Below are positions 19,645 to 28,236 of a stretch of DNA of 64,000 nucleotides, piece after piece. The notes beneath the pieces were generated by a model, which worked only from the letters and a program-made list of their open reading frames with translations, was not told where the DNA came from and did not search any database. The position numbers and the translations under genes are program-made. Source of the DNA: JBKQVT01 sp963727245 (GTDB taxonomy: Bacteria; Planctomycetota; Planctomycetia; Pirellulales; Thermoguttaceae); NCBI GenBank assembly GCA_963727245.1, contig CAVSFO010000014.1, positions 123,851 to 187,850 on the forward strand, given 5' to 3'. Positions within the stretch are counted from its first letter, which is position 1; each line of letters starts with the position of its first letter.

Positions 19645-21017
19645 TTACGAGGCTTCCGGGGAAAGCGGGGTGGTTTTCAGGAGTCGCCGGAGCACCGCCA
19701 GCCGAACCAAGGCGCCGATGACATTGCCGGCGAGATCGGCCAGCGCCGCCCCGAGCACGCCCAGCGGTTGCACCAGGCAGCACACAACGGTCAAAGTCGC
19801 GACCAGCGTAGCCAGGTCCGCAGGGAGGTTGGCCTTGGGGCGATCGATGGCCCAAAGCCCAATGCCGCCGGTCAGGCCCATGCTGAGGACCATTACGCTC
19901 ACCGCCAAAACGCCGATCGCCGCGCCGTGGCCGGCGTACCGGCTGCCATAGACCAGCACGAGCAAGAAATCGCCGGAGACTAGCACGAAAACGGCAAAGG
20001 CGCCCAGCACGCCGGCATACAGGGCGGCGGCCGTGCCAAGCACGCGGCGGAGTGCGCAGTACGCCGCCGTGCGAGTACGGCCTTTGCCGCCGCCGGAATC
20101 AGGTAGGTGGACATGCCGGTCATGAACATGGTGGCCACGCCCACCAGGCTGATGCAAGCCGCCAGCACGCCGGCCTCCCCTCTCCCGCACGCCGTGATCA
20201 CGATCCACGGCATCAGGTACGGGGTGCCATAGCCGATCAAGTAGCTCGCCAGCGCCCAGCGGGCAAAGCCCCAGTTATGTCGCCAATCGATGACGGTTCC
20301 CGACCACGCGAATCGCAACGGCTGGCGCTTGGCAAGGAACCAGCCGCAACAGGCGACGGCACACGCGGCGGCCATCGTGGCGTAAGCCGACACGACCGTT
20401 AGCCGATGGAAATAGGCCAACGCCAACAGGCTGCTCAATTGCAACACGGCCACGCCCACGTCGATCGCGACGGCAGCCGTCATCTGCAAGTGGGCGATAA
20501 CGAAGCGACGAACGAACTCGCGCAGCAGCAGGAAGGGCAAGGCGCCGAGCAGGACCCACACCACCGGGGCAAGACCGGCCGGCCCGATGCCCATGGACAG
20601 CATGCCGAGGAGCCCCGCCAGGACCACCAAGGCCACTGCGGCCAGTCCTAGGTGATGCAGCAGCACGCTGCCCGAGTACAGAGCCAGCGACTCGCCCCGG
20701 CGACGGTGGCAGTAAATGACGTAGGGTGCGGAAACCAGCGTTTCCTGGACCCCCCTGGCCAGATAGACGAAGGTGAGGGCGAGGTAAAAGACGCCCAGCG
20801 CTTCCTTGGAGCACAAGCGGCCGATGATCACGCTCGTGGCAAAACTGGTTCCGCTGACCACGGCCTGATCGAGCAGAGCGAGGGCCCCCTGGCGCACGGC
20901 CGGCCGAGCAATGGTCGTGGCCATCAACCGCGCCGCGCCGTTGCCGAACTGGCGCCGCGGGGCGTGCATCCTGCGGGGCTCGTGGGGTTTGGGCACCGTT
21001 GTCGCTACTGCCTGCAT
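19645..21017 (-). CDS. Polysaccharide flippase (Wzx/MATE-like), frameshifted
   Basis: The ATG at 21017 has GAGGG upstream. The protein reads through eight or nine helices (ALLDQAVVSGTSFATSVIIG, FYLALTFVYLARG, LASYLIGYGTPYLMPW, MSTYLIPAAAKA) and breaks frame near 20075. The next frame completes it with GFAVFVLVSG-type helices and a basic end, about 457 residues in all. It has the fold of Polysacc_synt exporters that flip lipid-linked repeat units across the inner membrane. It starts 29 bases after the deacetylase stop. Confidence 0.83.
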
Positions 21018-21046
21018 GCGATCGTTTCCCTCGTCCTTTGCGCCCA

Positions 21047-22030
21047 TCACCTTGTGACAGGACTTGCAGCGACTTGGCCGTTTGGCCGACGGCCACGGTC
21101 CGCCCGCCGCCGCGCCCAATGCCACGCCTTCCGCGCCAAGCCGTACCAGCCGCCCAGCTTGGCAGCCAGCGAGGCGGCCGAATCCGTCCCCAAGGCGGCG
21201 AACCGCCCCCAATTGAAAGGATCATCCCCCGGTCTGACGCATTCGCTATCGTTGGTCAGCGCGCAGCGCATGCCGGCTTCCTTGGCCGCCTCGGCCAGTT
21301 CCGGGCCGTCGTGCCGGCGACATCCATGGCTGAAGGGAAACGCAAACGCCGGGTCACGCACGCCGAACCGCACGCGCAGCACCTCCAACGAGAGCGCCAA
21401 GTCGCGGCGGAAAGCCTGCGGGCGATCGCGGAAATCGGCATGGGAATGGGTGTGCGATCCCAACTCGATCAGGCCACTGGCCGACATCTCCGCGCACTGG
21501 GCGGTCGTCAACGGCCGCCAGGTCTCCGCAGGAACTTCGACAGCGCCCGCGCACCGCCAATCGTCAAACGGGAACGGACCCTGCTGATCCAGGTGCGCGG
21601 TGGCCAGAAAAACCGTTGCCGGAACGTCGTATTCCCGCAAGACCGAAAACGCGCTGGCGTACACGTTCTCGTAGCCGTCGTCGAAGGTGACCACAAACCT
21701 CTTGGGCGGAACCGTCCGCTTGCCACGGTGGCAAGCGAGGGCCTCTCGCAGCGGCCACGGCCGATAGCCCCGCGCCAACAAGCCTTGCATCTGGGCGCGG
21801 AACTGTGCCGGCGCTACGTTCCAGGTCGGAGCGGGCAGGCCGGCGGGCGGGTGCGCAACGCGATGATACGTTAGAATGCCGAAGGCGCAGGCCGAGTGGG
21901 GCCCCAAGCACGCGGTCAATAGGCCCAGCCCTCGCGCGGCCACGCAATTGCGCCACTCGCCGAGTTGCACTGGCCGACGCCGCTCCAGCGGGATCTCCAC
22001 CAGGGGTATGCCTTGCACGGGCTGGCTCAT
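21047..22030 (-). CDS. Polysaccharide deacetylase (NodB homology domain)
   Basis: This 327-residue CE4 enzyme has the NodB motifs FVVTFDDGYENVY (catalytic Asp and metal Asp) and HTHSHADF (metal His pair), plus the downstream AFAFPFSHG block. ILTYHRVA at residue 52 marks the start of the domain. There is no signal peptide, so it may be cytosolic or act on lipid-linked intermediates. It would remove N- or O-acetyl groups from the growing polysaccharide. It lies between the priming sugar transferase and the flippase. Confidence 0.9.
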   Translation of the reverse strand: MSQPVQGIPLVEIPLERRRPVQLGEWRNCVAARGLGLLTACLGPHSACAFGILTYHRVAHPPAGLPAPTWNVAPAQFRAQMQGLLARGYRPWPLREALACHRGKRTVPPKRFVVTFDDGYENVYASAFSVLREYDVPATVFLATAHLDQQGPFPFDDWRCAGAVEVPAETWRPLTTAQCAEMSASGLIELGSHTHSHADFRDRPQAFRRDLALSLEVLRVRFGVRDPAFAFPFSHGCRRHDGPELAEAAKEAGMRCALTNDSECVRPGDDPFNWGRFAALGTDSAASLAAKLGGWYGLARKAWHWARRRADRGRRPNGQVAASPVTR

Positions 22031-22043
22031 GGCTCGTCTTCCT

Positions 22044-23152
22044 TCAGTTCGCGCCCCGCCGAAACAGCACCGCCGGCAGGGTGCGCAGCAGCAGGTCGAC
22101 GTCTTGCCAGAACGAACGCGACCGAATGTACCGCAGGTCCATGCGGATCCAGTCCGTGAAAGGAATTTGCGAGCGCCCCGCGACCTGCCAGGTGCAGGTC
22201 AGCCCGGGAGTGACGTCCAGACGCCGACGATGCCATTCCTGGTATTGGCACACCTCCTTGGGCAAGGGCGGCCGTGGCCCCACCAGCGACATTTCCCCTT
22301 TGAGCACGTTCCACAACTGCGGCAACTCGTCGATGCTGGTCTTGCGCAGGACTCGCCCCACCGGCGTGATGCGCGGGTCATTCCGAATCTTGAACACTGG
22401 CCCCCGCTGCTCGTTCAGCGCCGTCAGCTCTTCCTGTTGCCGCTCGGCGTCAACGACCATCGTGCGGAACTTGTACATCTTGAACGGCTTGGACCCCTTG
22501 CTGTCCCGCCACTGGGCAAACACCACCGGTCCCGGCGACGTGAGCCGCACGGCCAGCGCGGCGGCGGCAAGCACGGGCGAGAGCACGATCAGTGCCGTCA
22601 GCGCGCCGAGGATGTCGATGGCCCGTTTCCAGAGCGGCATCGGTTTGAGGAACAGGGAGTACATGGGCCACGCCGGCGGCGATTCCGCGCAAACGGTCTT
22701 CTCTTCCGCTTGCTGGGGCACGACAGCCTCATCGCCGCAGTCGCTGGCGCCCGCCTGGCGGGCGGGATAAACATAGACATGGCAGGCCGGCAGCGCAATG
22801 TGAGCGGGAAAGGCGAGGCAGACGTCGTCGGAAAGGGTCCAGGCGCGCTGCGGGAGGGTGTTGAACAGCACCACGCCGACGCGGCGCCGGTCGAGCCAGC
22901 CGGCCTCGTCCGTCCACCGCAGGCGGCGATGCAGCACGCGCACCAAGTGCGTCAGCGTTTCCCGGTCCCGCTGCGAACTGCCCACCGAGAACAACAACAG
23001 CGAGAAGCAGCCTCCGCTGCGGTCGACACGCTCGCGCTCGCGTGCGAGAATCCGCTGCATCTCCTGGGCGCGAACAGCCCGTCCCAGCGGGGACGGCGGC
23101 GCGTGGCGATGCGTTCTGGAAACACCCGCTTCAACAAGTTGGCGAGCAACAT
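22044..23152 (-). CDS. Priming sugar transferase with GGDEF-like N-terminal domain, frameshifted
   Basis: The ATG at 23152 opens MLLANLLKRVFPERIATRRR. A one-base shift near 23070 joins it to EMQRILARERERVDRSGGCFS. Residues about 30-120 (FSLLLFSVG, HRRLRWTDEAGWLDRRRVGVVL) look like a degenerate GGDEF/nucleotidyl-cyclase fold without the signature loop. From about residue 180 it is a classic Bac_transf/PHPT domain: a membrane hairpin (RAIDILGALTALIVLSPVLA), KFRTM, KTSIDELPQLWNVLKG, MSLVGPRPP and GLTCTWQVAGRS. It transfers the first sugar-1-phosphate to undecaprenyl phosphate. Confidence 0.85.
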
Positions 23153-23177
23153 GGCGTTGGGTTCCCTGGCTAGAGTC

Positions 23178-23864
23178 CTATTTGGCGGCGTGGACGACGG
23201 CCGCCCCTGATTTGTTCAAGACAGCCCCCAACAGACATGCCTGCGCGCGCTTGAGCAATTCGGAGGTGCGCCGCACGACCTCCGCGGGGATGAGGTCGGC
23301 CTCGACGACCAGCAGCACGGCATCCAACAATCCCGCCAGACGGAGGGCAAAGCTCGTCTCGCCGGCTGGCGGCATGTCGAACACAACCAGGTCGAAATCG
23401 ACCGCGAATTCCTTGACCGCCACCCCTAACTCCAGAGCGTCGAAGGCCCGCGACGGCTTGTCGTTCAGCGCGCCGGCCGGGAGCACGAACAGGTCGGCCC
23501 GCGGGGTCGCGCGGACATAGGCTTCGCAGGCTTCCCCCTCGCGCAGGACGTCCGCCCATCCCGGTTCCAGCGGCAACCCGAAGACGCGCTGCACCGAAGG
23601 CCGTGCGAAATCGCTGTCGACCAGCAGGACGCGGCGATCGCCGTCTCGGGCGGCAGCGGCCGCGAGCTGCACGGCGATCGTGCTCGCCCCCTCGCCCCGG
23701 CGCGAACTAGTAATCCCCAGCATGCGCAAGCTCGGTGCAACCGCCCGTGCCAGCCGCTCCACGTCCCGCCAGAGCGACTGATAATGAAACGGCATCCCGT
23801 CGGCGGGGCGAAGTCGCCGCGCCCCCTCTTCTCGCGCGACGGGAGCTTTCAACGTCTTTATCAT
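23178..23864 (-). CDS. CpsD/CapB-type tyrosine kinase (BY-kinase) homologue
   Basis: This 228-residue P-loop protein follows the GumC-like gene with a TGATG overlap and a strong GGAGG site. It has a Walker A-like loop SSRRGEGASTIAVQL in which the usual Lys is Ala, Walker A' VLLVDSDFARPSVQRVFG, and Walker B LVVFDMPPAGE. No C-terminal tyrosine cluster is seen (the end is NKSGAAVVHAAK). BY-kinases control chain length and export by phosphorylation cycles with their membrane partner. The altered Walker A and missing Tyr tail make catalytic activity uncertain. Confidence 0.8.
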   Translation of the reverse strand: MIKTLKAPVAREEGARRLRPADGMPFHYQSLWRDVERLARAVAPSLRMLGITSSRRGEGASTIAVQLAAAAARDGDRRVLLVDSDFARPSVQRVFGLPLEPGWADVLREGEACEAYVRATPRADLFVLPAGALNDKPSRAFDALELGVAVKEFAVDFDLVVFDMPPAGETSFALRLAGLLDAVLLVVEADLIPAEVVRRTSELLKRAQACLLGAVLNKSGAAVVHAAK

Positions 23865-25477
23865 CAGGTCACCTCCTTTCGGCAGCGGCCGCTTGTTTCG
23901 GGGTGAAACGCGGGATGGCCGCCAGCGCGGGCAGCGAAAGGTCCCTTTCGAACGTCTTCCCGCGAACGCACTGTCCGGCCGAAACGTTCCAGGGTCAAGG
24001 CCAGCGCCACGCCGCCGCAAATCCCGGCCAACAAACCCAGTGCGAGGTTCAACATGACGTGCGGAAAGATCGGGTTCGGATCGTAGCTGGCGGTCTGCAC
24101 GATGCTGATGTTGGAGATGCGCTGCTCCTCGAGCGCCGCGTCGAACCGCGATTGTTCGAGGCCGGCGGCGTACTTGCGGTAGCTGGCCTCGTCCAGGGCG
24201 ACGTTGCGCTGCAGCTTCACGATCCGCCGCTCATTCTCGTTGAGTTTCACAAGACTGCGGCTCACGCCGGCCATTTGCGTGCGCAGCTCCGTGGCCTGGG
24301 CTTGTAACGCAACCAGTACCGGTTCTTCGGCCAACAGCGCGAGCTGCGCCTCCTGGTAGAGCCGGTTGGGCGCGATGCTGACGTGTTTTCGGGTCCGTTC
24401 CTCCGCGGCCAGCAGTTGCTTGGCCTCCGCGTTCCTTTGCCGCAGTTCCCGCATCTTGGGGTGCTGGTCGGTGTAGTCGGCCGCGGCTTCCTCTTCCTGC
24501 ACCTGGAGGGCGTAGAGCTGGTTCCGCATCCTGTCGGTGCCTTCATTGCCATAACCGTTGTCCTCGAGCGCCACCTGGGTCGCCGGCAGGTTGGCCAGTT
24601 TCTCCCGTAGGGCAGCCACCTTGGCTTGCGAGGCGGCCCGCACCGCATCGATCCGCAACACATCGGCTTCCATCGCGGAGATGCGCGCGACGAGCAACTT
24701 GCGCTGCTCCTCGGGCGAAGCCAGACCGGTCTCGTTCTTCAGATCGCGCAATTCTTTTTCGCGGCGGTCCAGGTCGCCGTGCAGCTTCGCCGCCTGGTGC
24801 GCGAAGAACTCGTGGGACCCTGCCGAGCGGTGGATGCGCACGTGCTCGTCCCGAAAAACATCGACGAAACGGGCCGCCACGGCCTGGGCCAACTGCGGCG
24901 ATCGCGCATCATATCCCAATTGAATGATGTTCGACCTGCGCACGGCCTGCACGTCGAAGCTGCGCAGGCAGGTCACGATGGCCCGGTCCCGGTCGGTCAA
25001 TTCCGCCGTGGAAGAGACCTGCCGCGTCACATCCCTGGCGACGGTGCGCGCGTTCTGGACGGCCGTGCCCGCCTGGGCGACCCACCTGCCGGCGCCGTCG
25101 GCGGTGGCAAGATGCTGGTCCGCCGTCGAAGCATGGTGCGCCAGGATTGCGTCCGGTCCGAGGTCGTCCACCACTTTTTCCGCCAGCGCCCGGCTCTTCA
25201 GAACCTCGACGACCGAATTGATCTCGTCCTCGCGCGACATGGGGACGCTGACGAATCGATCGCCACCCGCCGTGGCGGTGGTGTCCAGCACGGCGTTCTC
25301 CCGCCCTAACCGCACGAGCAGCATCGCCTCGGATCGGTACACCCTGGGTGTCAGCATGGTGCCGACGACCGCCGCCCCGACCGCCACGAGGAAGACGAGG
25401 GTTGCCTGCCCTTTGTGCCGGGTCAAAGCGCGACGGATTTCAGACCAAGAAGTCGTTGGTAAAGTATTGCGGCCCAT
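23864..25477 (-). CDS. GumC/Wzz-like polysaccharide chain-length and export protein
   Basis: This protein of about 537 residues has an N-terminal membrane helix (GQATLVFLVAVGAAVVGTML) followed by a Wzz domain (RVYRSEAMLLVRLGRE). A long periplasmic coiled coil spans about residues 230-450 (AAKLHGDLDRREKELRDLK, EERTRKHVS). A second helix near the C-terminus (MLNLALGLLAGICGGVALAL) is preceded by the proline-rich ASYDPNPIFPH motif. This is the polysaccharide co-polymerase of the locus and partner of the kinase encoded next. An ATG at 25507 is also in frame. It is the first large gene of the minus-strand operon. Confidence 0.9.
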   Translation of the reverse strand: MGRNTLPTTSWSEIRRALTRHKGQATLVFLVAVGAAVVGTMLTPRVYRSEAMLLVRLGRENAVLDTTATAGGDRFVSVPMSREDEINSVVEVLKSRALAEKVVDDLGPDAILAHHASTADQHLATADGAGRWVAQAGTAVQNARTVARDVTRQVSSTAELTDRDRAIVTCLRSFDVQAVRRSNIIQLGYDARSPQLAQAVAARFVDVFRDEHVRIHRSAGSHEFFAHQAAKLHGDLDRREKELRDLKNETGLASPEEQRKLLVARISAMEADVLRIDAVRAASQAKVAALREKLANLPATQVALEDNGYGNEGTDRMRNQLYALQVQEEEAAADYTDQHPKMRELRQRNAEAKQLLAAEERTRKHVSIAPNRLYQEAQLALLAEEPVLVALQAQATELRTQMAGVSRSLVKLNENERRIVKLQRNVALDEASYRKYAAGLEQSRFDAALEEQRISNISIVQTASYDPNPIFPHVMLNLALGLLAGICGGVALALTLERFGRTVRSREDVRKGPFAARAGGHPAFHPETSGRCRKEVT

Positions 25478-25644
25478 AGTGTTCGCTCCTGAGCTTGACG
25501 ATTTCATCGCTGTTGTGTCCTGTCCGCGTGTCAGCAGGGCTACCGGACGCCAGAGGTGCTATTTCGGATTCAATCGCGGGAGCCCCGGGGCGTTGTTTGT
25601 CCTCAGATATTCACAAGACGTCTTTGCGAAGACGACTGCCGACG

Positions 25645-25971
25645 TTACTTGCCGACCGCAACCGCTCCGGTTACGATGATATCCCTGCCGATGATCGCTG
25701 TACTGCTACCGACCAACACCTCGCACGCACAGACGGACGCGCACGACTTCGAGCAGATCGTGATACAGCCGTCCTGAATGTGGCTGGTGTTGGTCGTGGT
25801 GGCGAAGCCCATGCCGCGGACGTCAGTGCCTTGGACGTCGCTCACCGGCTGCAGGCCGCCGGGACCCATCACCGCCAGCGTGGAACTGGGCATCTGGCCC
25901 GGAGTCGCAGCGCTAGCCATGCCAGCTACCAGTGCAGCGCACACCACGACGAAGACCATCAGATAACGCAT
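25645..25971 (-). CDS. Small secreted Cys-rich protein (108 aa)
   Basis: The protein starts with a Sec signal peptide (MRYLMVFVVVCAALVAGMAS, then AA). The mature part is glycine- and threonine-rich and carries a dense cysteine motif (CITICSKSCASVCACE) at about residues 69-84, followed by a hydrophobic tail (AIIGRDIIVTGAVAVGK). It lies about 165 bases upstream of the GumC-like gene on the same strand and could be the first gene of the exopolysaccharide operon. I recognise no family. Disulfide-stabilised surface peptide or precursor peptide are possibilities, neither of them shown. Confidence 0.55.
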   Translation of the reverse strand: MRYLMVFVVVCAALVAGMASAATPGQMPSSTLAVMGPGGLQPVSDVQGTDVRGMGFATTTNTSHIQDGCITICSKSCASVCACEVLVGSSTAIIGRDIIVTGAVAVGK

Positions 25972-26680
25972 GACACCCCCCCTTCTTATAAAGCTGTGCA
26001 AACGCCCTTTCGGAACGACAAGCCTCGACGACGCAGCACAAACCTTAAAGATGTCTATCCACGATCTCGGCGGGCAGAGGGGCCCCCGGCCCGGCACAGG
26101 AAAATACCCGGACGCCGCCAAATGCCCAGGGGTCGCACACGTTGCAATATTCCCAAAGGTCGCACACGTCGCAATCATCATAGCCAGCGGAATCGAGATT
26201 GCAATCCCCCTAAACGAAAAATTTGCTCAGAGTAGCTCTGTGCACTGCATAGCGGCGGAATACCCCCACCAGTTGTGCGGTGTGGCGTCAATAGCGGCAT
26301 GTTCCGCAGGTCACCACGACCCCACCCGATCCCATCCAACGGCGGGCTGAGGACGCTTCGAGCCATCGGAAATGTCTCCAAGCCCCTCAGCACGGGATGG
26401 GAAAGGATTCCAAGCTGACTTCGCCCACCGGGAATGGCGGGCGCTCGAAGGAAAGCGGCTGTCATCTGATTTTTCCCGGCTGGGCACTCGTTCGTCCGCC
26501 CCTGGCTTCGCACGTCTCAGCGTGAGACTTGGGAGGAACTGCCTCGGTTGCGGCGGGCGGCGACAAAGCTCATCCATCTTGCCCCACCGACCGGAGGGGT
26601 GCCCTTGCTTGTTGGTACAACCCAAGGGAGCTAGAACGGCGGTCTGTTCTCTATCGGTTGCCAATGCCAAGCACGTTCGC
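25972..26680. other. Non-coding stretch upstream of the exopolysaccharide operon
   Basis: About 700 bases without a convincing gene. It includes a C-run just before the Cys-rich gene, an imperfect direct repeat at 26125-26175 and AT-rich segments around 26180-26240 that could hold the operon promoter. No consensus promoter pair was identified. Confidence 0.4.
26125..26175. repeat. Two direct copies of an 18-bp motif, 27 bp apart
   Basis: GGTCGCACACGTTGCAAT (26131-26148) recurs with one change at 26158-26175; each copy is preceded by CCCA. The position upstream of the minus-strand operon would fit an activator or repressor site, but this is speculative. Confidence 0.4.
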
Positions 26681-27088
26681 ATGTCCGACGTGTTGAGTGA
26701 CGATGCGGATTTTGCAACGCCGGATGGCATCAACGACGCCGGCTCGATTGCTGCCTGTCTGGAATTTGTCGCCATGCTTTGGCACCTCCTCGGCATGACG
26801 ACACCACCAGCAAGGGAGTGGTGGCTGGACGCTTATGTGGAAGCGGCAAGGGGGCTGGAGGGCGAGAAGGATTATCGACCCCGTGGCGGCCAGTTCCAAT
26901 CTTATGTGGGGCCGCTGTGGCAGTTTGTTGCGCAAACGGTCAGGGAAGCCGACCGTGCCGGGGACTCGGTACTCGACGCCTGTAACCGATGGTTTTCCGG
27001 GGCATATCTCCTGGAGACGATGCCCAACGTCTTGTACGGCCTGCGGGTCGTGGTTCTCGTGGTCACTCATCTGGATTCTCCCTTTTGA
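26681..27088 (+). CDS. Hypothetical protein (135 aa)
   Basis: An ATG at 26681 opens an acidic, helical protein (MSDVLSDDADFATPDGIND...) with two aromatic/aliphatic helices (LEFVAMLWHLLGM, WWLDAYVEAARGLEGEK) and a hydrophobic C-terminal segment (NVLYGLRVVVLVVTHL) that may be a membrane helix. The open frame extends 5' but that part reads like non-coding sequence. It lies just outside the tRNA-Leu island, and no family was recognised. Confidence 0.4.
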   Translation: MSDVLSDDADFATPDGINDAGSIAACLEFVAMLWHLLGMTTPPAREWWLDAYVEAARGLEGEKDYRPRGGQFQSYVGPLWQFVAQTVREADRAGDSVLDACNRWFSGAYLLETMPNVLYGLRVVVLVVTHLDSPF

Positions 27089-27645
27089 GCGAAGACTTCC
27101 CGCCGAGCCACTGACGCCGCCGCCAGCGGAAAACTTGACGGGCTTCACCAAATAGGGAGCGACACGCCATGTCGCTTCGCTACGAGCCGTGTAGCAAATG
27201 GCACAGAAGTGCCCGCCGAAGTAGGGAAAGCGGCTAGGCGGCCATCAGGAGGCGGCAGATCGCTGGATCAAGACAAGCGATCCCCTGCATGAAGAGTTCA
27301 ACTGGTGTTCTGGTCTCTCGCCTTTGCTCGTCGGTTCACTCTTCGCAAACAAGGCAGCACGACTCCAGCGAACCTGAGGCCGATCAACCGCTCGGAAGCC
27401 CACCTGCTCTGCAACGGCGACCTCGTTGCCCAACATGGATGGGCGGTTCGGCCAGCCTCGGGCATACCGCGTCGGCAATCAGTCCGGTCCGACACCGACA
27501 CGCAGCCGAGGAGGCCGCACCCAGAGGTGGGAGAACTGCTACCCGTTGCAACCCATGAATCCAGTGGCAGCGGGTCGCCTCATGGGTTGCAAAACTTGTT
27601 CTCAAATCTGTCGCCGTCAGTTGTTGCGATTTAAGACCTTATAAG
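27089..27645. other. Non-coding stretch left of the island
   Basis: No gene is supported. A hairpin with arms GCAACCCATGA (27548-27558) and TCATGGGTTGC (about 27587-27597) lies about 50 bases before the attachment core. It could be a terminator or a recombination accessory site. Confidence 0.35.
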
Positions 27646-27697
27646 TACCGGAGGAGGGACTTGAACCCTCATGTCCTAACGGACACTGGATTTTGAG
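27646..27697 (-). other. Left attachment core (3' fragment of tRNA-Leu)
   Basis: These 52 bases equal the 3' part of the complete tRNA-Leu(CAA) at 48260-48311, from the discriminator base through the T-arm and variable arm into the anticodon loop (ending TTTTGAG on the plus strand). After 27697 the match stops. The same 52 bases occur at 37331-37382. This is the arrangement left by a tyrosine integrase using a tRNA gene as target. Confidence 0.85.
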
Positions 27698-27716
27698 CCC
27701 CCCCCACCACCCCCCA

Positions 27717-27791
27717 CTATAGTGGGCTACAGAACCGGCCTTTGCACGCGGAAAACAGGCTCCAAACGCACCAATCTGTAGCCCACTATAG
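27717..27791. repeat. Perfect 17-bp inverted repeat beside the attachment core
   Basis: CTATAGTGGGCTACAGA at 27717-27733 is mirrored by TCTGTAGCCCACTATAG at 27775-27791, with a 41-base loop. It lies between the attachment core and the TTGTAGAACT direct repeats, so it may be an excisionase or integrase accessory site. A structured RNA is the alternative. Confidence 0.65.
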
Positions 27792-27808
27792 CCAGCCGCG
27801 GCGAAAAC

Positions 27809-27829
27809 TTGTAGAACTCTTGTAGAACT
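27809..27829 (+). promoter_or_regulatory. Arm-type direct repeats, left end of block A
   Basis: TTGTAGAACT occurs at 27809-27818 and 27820-27829, 11 bp apart. The same paired motif with the same spacing lies at the other end of block A (37238-37258) and in its copy at 48167-48187. Paired short direct repeats inside both ends of an element fit integrase arm-binding sites. Confidence 0.6.
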
Positions 27830-27962
27830 TTTGTGGTCATCAGCAGGCCACAATCTGCTGCCGCCGCCCCGACAATCTGGGCAAGTTAGTTCGGATATCT
27901 GTGATGAGCCAACCGATCCCCACCACGCTCCAACAGACACTCGCGGCGTTGCTTGCCGTGGC

Positions 27963-28226
27963 ATGGCAATTCGAAGATCGGGCCACGAAGTGCACGAACA
28001 CCACCAATGTGCGAATGTTGTGTTCCACGTGAACAACAAGGAGGTCTACGCCCACCCGGGCCGCTACCCGATCGCCACGATCAAGAAACTGGCTGGCGTG
28101 CCGCTGGCCGACGATCTCGATGAATTGGTCGAGTGTACTCTGAAGCCGCTGCCCGACGCCGAGTCGGTGACCATCCGCGGTAGCGAGATCTTCGTAAGCC
28201 ACCCGAAGGATGGCGGTTCCTCGTGA
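27963..28226 (+). CDS. Ubiquitin-like (multi-ubiquitin family type) small protein
   Basis: This 87-residue protein starts at ATG 27963; longer in-frame starts add unconserved sequence. From residue 20 it reads as a beta-grasp fold (VVFHVNNKEVYAHPGRYPI, IKKLAGVPLADDLDELVEC, VTIRGSEIFVSHPKDGG), the pattern of bacterial Ubl proteins in multi-ubiquitin/E2/E1/JAB loci. It ends GGSS, so trimming two residues would expose a Gly-Gly tail. The next gene, 10 bases on, looks like the cognate E2-like protein. No E1 or JAB gene is nearby, so the cassette is incomplete or works in trans. Family assignment is from recalled motifs only. Confidence 0.6.
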   Translation: MAIRRSGHEVHEHHQCANVVFHVNNKEVYAHPGRYPIATIKKLAGVPLADDLDELVECTLKPLPDAESVTIRGSEIFVSHPKDGGSS

Positions 28227-28236
28227 CCATCCAACT

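Noticed and set aside
26372..26680. 5' extension of the hypothetical gene at 26681
   Set aside because: The frame is open but the sequence is Ser/Arg/Cys-rich without conserved character. The internal ATG at 26681 gives a more plausible protein.
27904..28032. A 42-codon frame overlapping the Ubl-like gene start (MSQPIPTTLQQTLAALLAVA)
   Set aside because: It looks somewhat protein-like but overlaps the better supported Ubl frame and has no ribosome binding site. A leader peptide cannot be excluded.
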